Position numbers and translations under genes: made by a program | NCBI RefSeq assembly: GCF_002081825.1 | Contig: NZ_MUKU01000016.1 | Coordinates: forward strand, 44,749-108,748 | Direction: 5' to 3' | DNA from: Chromobacterium haemolyticum | Lineage (GTDB): Bacteria > Pseudomonadota > Gammaproteobacteria > Burkholderiales > Chromobacteriaceae | Length of the DNA stretch: 64,000 nt | Part shown: positions 57,150 through 64,000 of the stretch, piece after piece | Position numbering within the stretch: the stretch's first letter is position 1 | Layout: each line of letters begins with the position of its first letter | Notes under the pieces: model-generated | What the model saw: the letters and a program-made list of their open reading frames with translations, nothing else | Database searches by the model: none | What the model was told of the DNA's origin: nothing

Positions 57150-58454
57150 TCAACCGGCGGTCAACGGTAGGTAAACGGCCAGCTTGAAGCCATCGGACTG
57201 ATCGCAGAACTCCAGCCGGCCTCTATGCTGCTTGACCACGCGGCTTACGATGGCCAAGCCCAGGCCGCTGCCGCCGTCTGTGCCGCGGTGTTCGGCTAGC
57301 CGTTCAAACGGAGCCAACGCTGTTTCGCGCAGCTCGGCCGGAATGCCCTTGCCGTGGTCCAGCACGCTGAGCACGGCGAAGCCGTCGATTTGCTCGACGC
57401 AGACTTCCACCGGCGGCGCGCCGTAGCGGCGAGCATTTTCCAGCAGATTGGACAAGAGCCGCTCCAGCGCCAGCCCGTCGCCTTGCAATTCCGGCTCGGC
57501 CCGCCGCTCCAGACGCGCGTCCATGCCTTCGCGGGTGAAGCGGGACACTACGCTGGCGGCGAGGTCGGCCAAGGCCACCGGCTCCAGCCGGGTGGTTTCC
57601 TCGGCGCGGGCGAAGTCGATGAACTGGCGCACGATCTGCGACAACTCGTCGATGTCGGCCAGCATATCGTGTTGGTCCGGGCTGTCCTGCTGTAGCTCCA
57701 GCGTCAGCTTGAGCCGGGTCAGCGGCGTGCGCAGGTCATGGGACAGGCCAGCCAGCATCAGCCTGCGTTCGCGCGCGGCGCTGTCCAGCGCCTGCGCCAT
57801 CAGGTTGAAATTATGGGCCAGCACTTTGACCTCGCGCGGGCCGTCTTCCGGCACCGCCGCCGGCATGTTGCCGGCGGCCAATTCTCGGCTGGCCAGCACC
57901 ACGCGGCTGATTGGCCGCGTTACCCGCCAGGCGACGGCGAAGGCCAGCAAGCTGGCGACGATGGAAGCCAGCAGTGCCGCCTGCATGATGGTGTTGATTG
58001 GGCGGTCGCTGTAACGGCCGAAGGGCAGCACCAGCCAGTAGGCCTGGTCCAGCACGTGCACGTTGACCCAGAGTTCGCTGCGATCCTCTATCTGGGCGTG
58101 TCGCACTTCGATGGGTTCGTTGAGGCCATGAGACAGCCGCTGCGCCAGGGTTTCGCCCAAGCGCGGCACGTAGTCGGTGAAGTGGACGCCTTGATCGGCG
58201 TTGATCGGCAGTAGGCGCGGCAGACCGGGCCGGTTGTAGCCGGCCAGGAATTCGGCGCGCTCGGTGTTGGTCATCGCCTCCATCGTGCCTTCCAGGAAGG
58301 CCAGAGTGTCCACCGTTTGCGAATACAGCTGCTTGTCCAAGAGCTTGTGGCGTTCGCCGGCGGCCATCCACAGGGTGACGAACTGGGTGGTCAGCACCAC
58401 CAGCACCACCAGCACCGCCAGCCGGAAAAATAGCGAGCCGGTCAGCTTGCGCAC
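57150..58454 (-). CDS. envZ: Sensor histidine kinase, EnvZ-like
   Basis: The 434-residue protein has membrane segment 1 at about 10-30, a periplasmic sensor of about 125 residues, membrane segment 2 at about 156-176, HAMP (RVTRPISRVVLASRELAAG) and a HisKA domain with phosphorylation site His239 in LMLAGLSHDLRTPLTR, as in EnvZ. The HATPase domain has NLLENARRYG (N box), VLDHGKGIPAE (G1) and GGSGLGLAIVSRVV (G2). It phosphorylates the OmpR-like regulator encoded three bases upstream. The pair probably controls porins and envelope functions in response to osmolarity or pH. Confidence 0.92.
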   Translation of the reverse strand: MRKLTGSLFFRLAVLVVLVVLTTQFVTLWMAAGERHKLLDKQLYSQTVDTLAFLEGTMEAMTNTERAEFLAGYNRPGLPRLLPINADQGVHFTDYVPRLGETLAQRLSHGLNEPIEVRHAQIEDRSELWVNVHVLDQAYWLVLPFGRYSDRPINTIMQAALLASIVASLLAFAVAWRVTRPISRVVLASRELAAGNMPAAVPEDGPREVKVLAHNFNLMAQALDSAARERRLMLAGLSHDLRTPLTRLKLTLELQQDSPDQHDMLADIDELSQIVRQFIDFARAEETTRLEPVALADLAASVVSRFTREGMDARLERRAEPELQGDGLALERLLSNLLENARRYGAPPVEVCVEQIDGFAVLSVLDHGKGIPAELRETALAPFERLAEHRGTDGGSGLGLAIVSRVVKQHRGRLEFCDQSDGFKLAVYLPLTAG

Positions 58455-58457
58455 GGC

Positions 58458-59183
58458 TTACTCCCGCGGCGTGCCGTCCGGCACGAACACATAGCCGTAG
58501 CCCCATACCGTCTGGATGAAGCGCAGTTGGCTGTCGCCGCTTTCCAGCGCCTTGCGCAGCCGGGAGATGTGCACGTCTATGCTGCGGTCCAGCGATTCGC
58601 CGTTGCCCTTGCCCAGAGCCATTTCCATCAGTTGCTCGCGGGTCAGCGGCCGGCGCGGGTGGCTGACCAGCACCGACAACACCGCGAACTCCGCGCTGGT
58701 CAGCGTGACCGGCTGGCCGGCTTTGCGCAGTTCGCGCTGGCCCAGATTGAGCACGAATTCGCCGAAGCCGACCTCTTCGTCGGCGTCGTGGCGCGCGCCC
58801 AGCGCCGGCGTGGCGTGATGACGGCGCAGCACCGATTGGATGCGGGCGGTGAGTTCGCGCGGATTGAACGGTTTGGGCAGGTAGTCGTCGGCGCCCATTT
58901 CCAGGCCGAGGATGCGGTCGATGTCCTCGCCGCGCGCGGTGAGCATGATCACCGGAATGGTTTCGCCCTGGGCGCGCAGCCGGCGCACCACCGCCAAGCC
59001 GTCTTCGCCCGGCATCATCACGTCCAGCACCATCAGGTCCGGGCGATTGCGCGCCAGCTTGCGGTCCAGGTCTTTGGAGTCCGGCAGAGCTTCCACCGCG
59101 TAGCCCTGTTGGCTCAGATAGCGGGTAAGCAGCTCGCGCAGCTTGGCGTCGTCGTCCACGACCAGTATCTTATTGTGTTCCAT
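58458..59183 (-). CDS. ompR: Response regulator, OmpR-like
   Basis: The 241-residue protein has a receiver domain with VVDDDAKLRELL, phospho-acceptor Asp54 in MVLDVMMPGEDG, and the conserved Thr and Lys in MLTARGEDIDRI and YLPKPFNPREL. The C-terminal winged HTH has RELRKAGQPVTLTSAEFAVL, SIDVHISRLRKALE and RFIQTVWGYGYVFVPDG. Side by side with E. coli OmpR from memory, most key blocks agree (GEDGL, GADDYxPKPFNPREL, YVFVPDG). First gene of the ompR-envZ pair. Possible targets in the window are the spy-like genes, which carry GGTAACA elements. Confidence 0.94.
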   Translation of the reverse strand: MEHNKILVVDDDAKLRELLTRYLSQQGYAVEALPDSKDLDRKLARNRPDLMVLDVMMPGEDGLAVVRRLRAQGETIPVIMLTARGEDIDRILGLEMGADDYLPKPFNPRELTARIQSVLRRHHATPALGARHDADEEVGFGEFVLNLGQRELRKAGQPVTLTSAEFAVLSVLVSHPRRPLTREQLMEMALGKGNGESLDRSIDVHISRLRKALESGDSQLRFIQTVWGYGYVFVPDGTPRE

Positions 59184-59477
59184 GCGATTTTTCCTCGGAG
59201 CGGTGTGTCAGCTTAGCGGCTGGCCCCGGGCTGCGGCAGCGCGCCTGATGAAGATATGTTAAGCCCGTTCTCGCGATCACACACCTTAACAAATCAGCGA
59301 TTGTCGCTCATGTCTCCCTCATGCCGCGAGTCTAGGCTGCGTAGTGGGGCGTTCCGGCGATTTGGGCGCCTTTCGATGCCTTTGGCATCCGCGGCGCATG
59401 GTGTATGCTGTCCGCCCTCGCCGGACTTGGGTCCGGAGTCCCTTTTCCAGCATGTTCGACAGGATAAAACAGGTTTC

Positions 59478-59822
59478 ATGACGCGGTTGCCGATTCTTCT
59501 CATATTTGCCTTGCTGCAAGCGCTTGCCGGCGCGCCGGCCCTGGCGCGAGGGAAGGAGCGCGGCCCCATGCCGCCGGATAGGGAACCGGCGCAGGGCCGC
59601 CGCTGCCAGGCGCAGCCCGATCCGGACTGCAAGGAATTGCGTCGTCTGCGCAATTTGCGTCTGCGCGAGGCGGTGCAGGACGGCGATTTGCCGAAGGAGC
59701 AGATGCACCGTCCGCCGCCGCCGTATTGGCGGATGAGCCCGGATGGCGCCGCGCCGCCGCCGCCTCCGGATCGCGTCAGGCCTCATTTCTGGCGGGACCG
59801 CCGCAAGCATGGCTCGGACTAA
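59478..59822 (+). CDS. Small secreted proline-rich protein
   Basis: A 114-residue protein beginning MTRLPILLIFALLQALAGAP, a signal peptide cut after ALA near residue 23. The mature part is rich in Pro, Arg and Asp, with CQAQPDPDCKELRRLRNLRL and a PPPPPDRV run. Two cysteines may form a disulfide. It is predicted disordered and periplasmic or extracellular. No family recognised. The Shine-Dalgarno is weak (AGG). The 290 bp upstream contain the ompR promoter region and nothing else that I can name. Confidence 0.6.
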   Translation: MTRLPILLIFALLQALAGAPALARGKERGPMPPDREPAQGRRCQAQPDPDCKELRRLRNLRLREAVQDGDLPKEQMHRPPPPYWRMSPDGAAPPPPPDRVRPHFWRDRRKHGSD

Positions 59823-60011
59823 GCCTTCTAAGCGTCAAGCCCGGCTGGCGAAGCGGGATTTCTATTGATAAGCTTTGAGTAGAGTACGCCAGCCTTTTCA
59901 TTCCAATTCAAATTCTCATTGCCGGAACGGTGTGCGAAGCAAGCCGATTTCGCGGGCATGAGCCTGGCTGGCCGTCCGCCGCGCGATAGCGCGCAGCGTC
60001 GTTTTCGCTCA

Positions 60012-60125
60012 ATAAAAGCGGTTCACGCTCTCGCGAGCGACAAGGCGTTGCGGCTGAGAAAGCGAACAGTACACGCGGCGCATCAGCATTTCGACATTGA
60101 GCGGATCGTCAACAGCTGTGCTTAG
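60012..60125 (+). repeat. Family A element, copy 10 (degenerate)
   Basis: CTCTCGCGAGCGACAAGGCG, TTGCGGCTGAGAAAGCGAAC and ATCAGCATTTCGACATT match the family interior; both terminal repeats are eroded (GGTTCACG left, GATCGTCAACAG right). Confidence 0.6.
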
Positions 60126-60147
60126 GCGGGCGCGGAGATAACCGGTC

Positions 60148-60618
60148 ATGCGCAAGGGGCATGCCTTGAAAAACAATAGGGGATACGGCGCGTCGCGGCG
60201 CGCCTGGGGATTGGGGCTGGCCTTGTGCTTGCTGGCGGAAGCGGCGGCGGCGCAATGGGATTGCAGCCGCGCCACGGCGCCGCAGCGTTGCGAGTTGTAC
60301 CGCCAGGGCACCATGGCCTGCAATGATTTGCCGGTCAACGGCCGGCACGCCTGCCTGCAGTTTTACACGCCGGCCTTGAGTTGCCTGCGCGAGCGCGACG
60401 CCAAGCGTTGCGAAGCCTTGCGGGCGGCGCACAGTTCTTGCGACGGGCTGGAAGGCAAGGCGCGCCGCGTCTGCGTCAACGAGCGGCTGCCGCCGCCGGA
60501 TTGCGCACGCTCCGCCAATCCCGCGCGTTGCCGCGCCCGCGCGGAGGCCGAACTCAAATGCGCGGACCGCGAAATCGCCCAGCGGCTGTGTGTGCGCCAG
60601 GCTTTGCAGCCGGACTAA
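60148..60618 (+). CDS. Cysteine-rich secreted protein
   Basis: The 156-residue protein has a basic N-terminus and signal peptide ending EAAAA-QW near residue 35. The mature domain of about 120 residues carries about twelve cysteines at spacings of roughly 8-14 residues (WDCSRA, QRCELY, MACND, HACLQF, LSCLRE, KRCEAL, SSCDG, RVCVNE, PDCARS, ARCRAR, LKCADR, RLCVRQ), suggesting six disulfides and a repeated C-x(n)-C helical hairpin. I do not recognise a family. Its stop codon overlaps a repeat element. Likely periplasmic or exported. Confidence 0.7.
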   Translation: MRKGHALKNNRGYGASRRAWGLGLALCLLAEAAAAQWDCSRATAPQRCELYRQGTMACNDLPVNGRHACLQFYTPALSCLRERDAKRCEALRAAHSSCDGLEGKARRVCVNERLPPPDCARSANPARCRARAEAELKCADREIAQRLCVRQALQPD

Positions 60619-60764
60619 GAACCTGTTCAAAGTCTGCTGCGCTTCGTGGCGCGTTGCATGGTGAGTACAAGCTCAAAATGCTCATGTACCCCTCGTACAT
60701 TCCGTTTTTTCGCTCGTTTTCGCCTTGTCTCGCCCTGGCTCGCGAGATCGTAAACACGTTCTTA
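60616..60764 (-). repeat. Family A element, copy 11 (minus orientation)
   Basis: TAAGAACCTGTTCAAAGTCT at the left, GAGATCGTAAACACGTTCTT at the right, interior CTCAAAATGCTCATGTACCC and TCGCCTTGTCTCGCCCTGGC. The left TA is in the stop codon of the cysteine-rich protein gene. Confidence 0.8.
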
Positions 60765-60855
60765 AGATCCGCTAAGCAAACCCCTGATCCTCTTACGATT
60801 TGTACTGCCTTAGCGCGCTTTGGCTCAGGTTCTCCGTGAGCTTTTGTTAGCGCTG

Positions 60856-61770
60856 TCATTTGGCCGTGGTCGGATCAAACCACAGGCTGCGGTCGGCGAA
60901 AGGCGTGCTGGGCGGCAGGAAGGGATTGTCGATGCGGATCAGGCGCCGGTGCTTCAGGTCCAGCCGCTGGATCAGGCCGGCGTGGTATTTCTGGAACAGC
61001 CGCTGGTACTCGCCGTTGCGCAGCATTTGCCTCATGCCCTGGTCCACGCGTTGCGCCAGCCGCTGCCCTTCCGCGTCGCGGCTGAACCAAAAGTACGTGG
61101 GCAGCGGGTAGTACAGCAATAAAGACCGCTCCAGCGCCATGTGCCGATATTGCGGCTGGTACACGCGGATTTCCTCCTCCACTTCCGCCACGCCGCGCGA
61201 GAACGCGTCGCCCAGGCCGCGCTCCAACATGCGGAAAAGACCGTCGTAATTGGGATCGGTCACCACGGTCAGTCCAGCCTGTTTCAGGATGGCGTTGTCG
61301 CCCCAGCCGTCTCCCTGGATGATGCTGAAACGGCGCAAGTCCGCCAAGCCGGCCACCCCGTCGAAATCCGCTTGCCGCGCGTCCCGGATCAGCAGTACGC
61401 GATAGCCGAGCAAGCCGCGGTCTATCGGAATCCGCACCGGCAGATAGCGACGTTCGTAGTCGCGGTTGGTTTCACGGATCACCACGTTGAGCCGGCCGCG
61501 CGGATGGCTCAGCTCCTGCAATTGACGCGCTTCGTTCATGCGCGGCGCAAAGCGCAGGCTGTAATCACCCCAGCTTGCGCGGGTAGCGTCCAAGGCGGCG
61601 CGCAGAATCGCCCAATGGTAGTCGTAGCGCTCGTCGACGGAGGTTTCCGGCGCGTGGCCGATGTAGATCATGCCGGCTGCCAGGGCGGACGGCGGCGATC
61701 CGCAGCCGAACGCGATGAGGGCGGTCAGCCAACAGCCGGCCAACCGGCGAAGAAAGAGGGATTGCCGCAT
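60856..61770 (-). CDS. Periplasmic solute-binding-like protein
   Basis: A 304-residue protein starting at 61770 with GAGG eight bases upstream. The signal peptide (LAGCWLTALIAFGCGSPPSALAA) could be read as lipoprotein type (FGC) or ordinary (ALA-AG). The mature domain has a type 2 periplasmic-binding layout with DYHWAILRAALDATRASWGDY, the RIPIDRGLLGYRVLLIRD hinge region, and QRVDQGMRQMLRNGEYQRLFQKYH near the end. No transporter genes are adjacent. It may be a sensor-type binding protein. A longer frame reaching 63003 is only the complement of the racemase gene. Confidence 0.78.
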   Translation of the reverse strand: MRQSLFLRRLAGCWLTALIAFGCGSPPSALAAGMIYIGHAPETSVDERYDYHWAILRAALDATRASWGDYSLRFAPRMNEARQLQELSHPRGRLNVVIRETNRDYERRYLPVRIPIDRGLLGYRVLLIRDARQADFDGVAGLADLRRFSIIQGDGWGDNAILKQAGLTVVTDPNYDGLFRMLERGLGDAFSRGVAEVEEEIRVYQPQYRHMALERSLLLYYPLPTYFWFSRDAEGQRLAQRVDQGMRQMLRNGEYQRLFQKYHAGLIQRLDLKHRRLIRIDNPFLPPSTPFADRSLWFDPTTAK

Positions 61771-61911
61771 CGGATGAACCTCGAAAAAGCGCGCAGACGC
61801 AGCGCGCCGCTTCTTCATGATGGATAGCGGCGCCGCACCACGCAAGGGCCGCTCACCGTTGTCGGGTTTGCGCGCGGTCAAGAGGCTATGCAAAACAAAG
61901 ACTAGTAGTGA

Positions 61912-61933
61912 ATATTCATATCGACATGAATAT
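61912..61933. promoter_or_regulatory. Palindromic operator-like site upstream of the racemase gene
   Basis: ATATTCAT-ATCGAC-ATGAATAT: perfect 8 bp arms in an AT-rich patch, in the 237 bp divergent region between the binding-protein gene and the racemase gene. Confidence 0.5.
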
Positions 61934-62007
61934 ATCTGCCTCCTATCATCTCCCGAATGCCGGAATGGCCTTGTCGGCAAGCGGCATTCACACTCGGGGG
62001 ACGACTT

Positions 62008-63237
62008 ATGCAATTCAAGAAAACACTGCTGGCCTTGTCGCTGGGCCTGGCCTTGGCGCCCGCGCTGACCATGGCGGCGCCGCCGCTGACCGCCGCCAAC
62101 AGCGGCTCCACCGTGGAAGCCGCGCGCGGCAACGCCTGGCTGGAAATCGATAAAGCGGCGCTGGATCACAACCTGGCCGAGCTCAAGCGCCTGGTGGGCG
62201 CAGACACCAAGGTGTGTGCCATCTTGAAGGCGGACGCCTACGGCCACGGCATTGCCAACGTGATGCCGTCCATCATCGGCCAGGGTATTCCCTGCGTGGG
62301 CATCGCCAGCAATGAAGAGGCCCGAGTGGCCCGCGCCAGCGGCTACAAAGGCGTGGTGGCGCGCGTGCGCAGCGCCACGCAGGAAGAGATAGCCGACGGC
62401 CTGCAATACGATATGCAAGAGCTGGTGGGCAATCTGGAGCTGGCGCGTCAGGCGTCCGCGCTGGCCAAGCGGCAGGGCAAGACGCTGCAAATCCACCTGG
62501 CCATCAACTCCGCCGGCATCAGCCGCAATGGCGTGGAACTGGCCAGCAAGCAAGGCCGCCGCGACGCGCTGGCCATGCTCAAGCTGCCCAATCTGCAAGT
62601 GGTGGGCATCATGACTCACTTCCCGGTGGAGGATAAGGCCGACGTGCAAAAAGGCCTGGCCGCGTTCAATGAGGAAAGCGCTTGGCTGATCAAGGCCGGC
62701 GGACTGGACCGCAGCAAGATCACCCTGCACTGCGCCAATAGCTTCGCCACGCTGGAAGTGCCGGAAGCGAGGCTGGACATGGTGCGCCCGGGCGGCGCCA
62801 TCTTCGGCGACACCGTGCCCAGCCATACCGAATATCTGCGCGTGATGGCGTTCAAATCGCGGGTGGCGGCGGTCAACCGTTATCCGGCCGGCAATACCGT
62901 GGGCTATGACCGCACTTACACCTTGAAGCGCGAGTCCCTGCTTGCCAACATCCCGGTTGGGTATTCCGACGGTTATCGCCGCGCTTTCACCAATAAGGCG
63001 CATGTGTTGATCAATGGTCAGCGCGCGCCGGTGGTGGGCAAGGTGTCGATGAACACGCTGATGGTGGATGTGACCGAGATTCCGGGCGCCAAGATAGGCG
63101 ACGAAGTGGTGTTGTTCGGCAAGCAGGGCAAGGCCGAAATCAGCGCCGCCGAGCTGGAGGACATCAACGGCGCCTTGCTGGCCGACCTCTACACAGTGTG
63201 GGGCAATTCCAATCCCAAACTGCTGGTGAACCGCTAA
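62008..63237 (+). CDS. Periplasmic broad-specificity amino-acid racemase (Bsr/Alr family)
   Basis: The 409-residue protein has a signal peptide (MQFKKTLLALSLGLALAPAL, cut after TMAA), which ordinary alanine racemase lacks. This PLP fold-type III enzyme has its lysine in CAILKADAYGHGIAN near residue 74. GIPCVGIAS supplies a second cysteine, as in Bsr enzymes. INSAGISRNG near residue 170 carries the Asn/Arg footprint of that group, and IPVGYSDGYRRAF and GKVSMNTLMVDVTEI lie in the C-terminal domain. Length matches BsrV of Vibrio. Such enzymes make non-canonical D-amino acids in the periplasm that modulate peptidoglycan. Start 62008 after GGGGGAC. Confidence 0.9.
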   Translation: MQFKKTLLALSLGLALAPALTMAAPPLTAANSGSTVEAARGNAWLEIDKAALDHNLAELKRLVGADTKVCAILKADAYGHGIANVMPSIIGQGIPCVGIASNEEARVARASGYKGVVARVRSATQEEIADGLQYDMQELVGNLELARQASALAKRQGKTLQIHLAINSAGISRNGVELASKQGRRDALAMLKLPNLQVVGIMTHFPVEDKADVQKGLAAFNEESAWLIKAGGLDRSKITLHCANSFATLEVPEARLDMVRPGGAIFGDTVPSHTEYLRVMAFKSRVAAVNRYPAGNTVGYDRTYTLKRESLLANIPVGYSDGYRRAFTNKAHVLINGQRAPVVGKVSMNTLMVDVTEIPGAKIGDEVVLFGKQGKAEISAAELEDINGALLADLYTVWGNSNPKLLVNR

Positions 63238-63354
63238 ATCGGGCCGCGCCGTCGCCGCCGTTCGCGGCGGCGGCAGTGTGAGTCTTCACAGTCTGCTGGC
63301 GAATTGCCTTGGTTTGGACTTAGATGAATCATGTCCCCGCATCAGGAGTAAGCC

Positions 63355-63648
63355 ATGCAGTTCGACGAAGTTCGCCCCGAGCATTTCACCACGCTGTCCC
63401 GCAACCCGTTTCCGCATATTCTGATTGACCGGGCCTTGCAGCAGATCGCCGGCGGGAGCGCCGACGGCTCGCAGTTCCGCAAGGACGTGCTGGCCGCCGC
63501 GGGCTGGAGCCATGGCGGGCTGACGCCGTTCGGCAAGTATCCGGCCGATGCCTGCGAGGCGTTCAACCGCATCCGCAAAGTGCTGGAAATTACCCTGGAG
63601 CCGGATGCGATCCTGGCGGAGTTAGAGAAGGACGCGCCCAGGGTCTGA
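63355..63648 (+). CDS. Hypothetical protein, 97 residues
   Basis: Starts at 63355 with GGAG six bases upstream. No signal peptide or membrane segment. The sequence has DEVRPEHFTTLSRNPFPHIL, LQQIAGGSADGSQFRKDVL, GGLTPFGKYPADACEAF and a C-terminal ILAELEKDAPRV. I do not recognise a family. Compact globular protein by composition. Codon use is ordinary for the window. Confidence 0.65.
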   Translation: MQFDEVRPEHFTTLSRNPFPHILIDRALQQIAGGSADGSQFRKDVLAAAGWSHGGLTPFGKYPADACEAFNRIRKVLEITLEPDAILAELEKDAPRV

Positions 63649-63687
63649 TTCCGTACACGGCTCATGCAAAAGCCGCCCGCTGGGCTA

Positions 63688-64000
63688 ATGCCAGTCAGTT
63701 AAGACTTGCGGATGTAAATCCAGTAAAAAGGGGACATGTTCATCATGTTCCCTTTTTCGCTGCATGAGCCTACTACAACGCGCCTTACATGACACGCTGC
63801 CACACGCCCCTTCTCGGCTAGAGACATTGGCCGCATTGATTGACCCTGCCTGGATCGAGCAAGCACTCGCCGTTACCGGCAAAGCCTCCATTCGGCGCCG
63901 CAAACTTCCTGCTGAGCATGCCGTCTGGTTGGTCATTGGCTTGGCCCTCTTTCGCAACTTGCCGCTATGGCAGGTCGTGCAGCAATTGGCTCTGAGCCTC
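63688..64000 (+). mobile_element. Left end of an IS4-family insertion sequence (cut by window edge)
   Basis: The transposase start is at 63764; the terminal repeat is probably the segment near 63688-63705 (TAATGCCAGTCAGTTAAG). The exact left boundary cannot be fixed without the right end. Base composition drops compared with the flanking gene. Confidence 0.6.
63764..64000 (+). CDS. IS4-family transposase, N-terminal fragment
   Basis: Seventy-nine codons up to the window edge, starting MSLLQRALHDTLPHAPSRLE. The stretches LIDPAWIEQALAVTGKASIRRRKLP and AVWLVIGLALFRNLPLWQVV are typical of the N-terminal domain of IS4 transposases (before the DDE core). The gene continues past the window, so integrity cannot be judged. 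Codon and base use differ from the chromosomal genes. Confidence 0.82.
   Translation, partial: MSLLQRALHDTLPHAPSRLETLAALIDPAWIEQALAVTGKASIRRRKLPAEHAVWLVIGLALFRNLPLWQVVQQLALSL

Noticed and set aside
60856..63003. A 715-codon minus-strand frame joining the binding-protein gene to sequence opposite the racemase
   Set aside because: Only the last 304 codons (from 61770) have a ribosome site, signal peptide and family features; the rest is the complement of the racemase gene.

Overview
This 64 kb window is high-GC bacterial chromosome (about two thirds G+C by eye) carrying roughly 54 protein genes, one riboswitch, a dispersed small-repeat family and the edge of one insertion sequence. The gene set (fused indolepyruvate:ferredoxin oxidoreductase, U32/RlhA, OmpR/EnvZ, LPS core genes waaE-waaC-waaA, thiC under a TPP riboswitch, a chito-oligosaccharide uptake cluster) fits a free-living betaproteobacterium, most likely of the Neisseriales (Chromobacterium or a close relative). 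The genus is an inference from gene content, not a computed placement.

Layout. 1-12.4 kb: metabolic and housekeeping genes: end of the iorAB fusion, small secreted proteins, an MscS channel, a sirtuin, a MazG-type pyrophosphatase, periplasmic CpdB, an HxlR regulator divergent from a flavodoxin-like oxidoreductase, a beta-class GST, DUF4337, VF530 and a PHA-synthase-like DUF3141 protein. 12.6-17 kb: two Spy/CpxP-like periplasmic chaperone paralogues, a DMT transporter, a YkgJ cysteine-cluster protein and RlhA. 17.3-26.7 kb: a chemoreceptor, an OprD-type porin and a five-gene operon (binding protein, two permeases, GH3 hexosaminidase, ATPase). Together these look like a sense-import-hydrolyse module for chitin-derived sugars. 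28.5-34 kb: the glycerol regulon glpK-glpF-glpT-glpD on the minus strand, with GlpR-like half-sites. 34.7-50.2 kb: pyruvate kinase, an AlkX-type DNA glycosylase, a PTS IIA protein, an SDR enzyme, thiC with its riboswitch, pcm-rhodanese, ung, a CorC-type protein, an LD-carboxypeptidase and several GNAT acetyltransferases. 50.2-53.8 kb: waaE, then a 0.5 kb AT-rich gap, then waaC-waaA. 54-64 kb: a CBS protein, an Ada-like methyltransferase, a LysR/transporter pair, EnvZ/OmpR, small secreted proteins, a binding protein, a periplasmic broad-specificity amino-acid racemase and the start of an IS4-family transposase.

The most notable structure is the gap at 51.02-51.53 kb. It is AT-rich, packed with DnaA-box-like 9-mers in both orientations, lies where genes turn divergent, and coincides with a switch of top-strand base bias from C>G (left) to G>C (right). 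I read it as the likely chromosomal replication origin, with no dnaA gene beside it. A second, smaller DnaA-box cluster sits at 26.75-26.89 kb. The second notable structure is a family of about ten 110-160 bp elements with terminal inverted repeats, several of which overlap the stop codon of the neighbouring gene; one copy sits inside another. A third is a long imperfect inverted-repeat element at 40.87-41.01 kb upstream of an unrecognised gene. I did not find a CRISPR array, prophage, tRNA or rRNA gene, or a recognisable anti-phage system.
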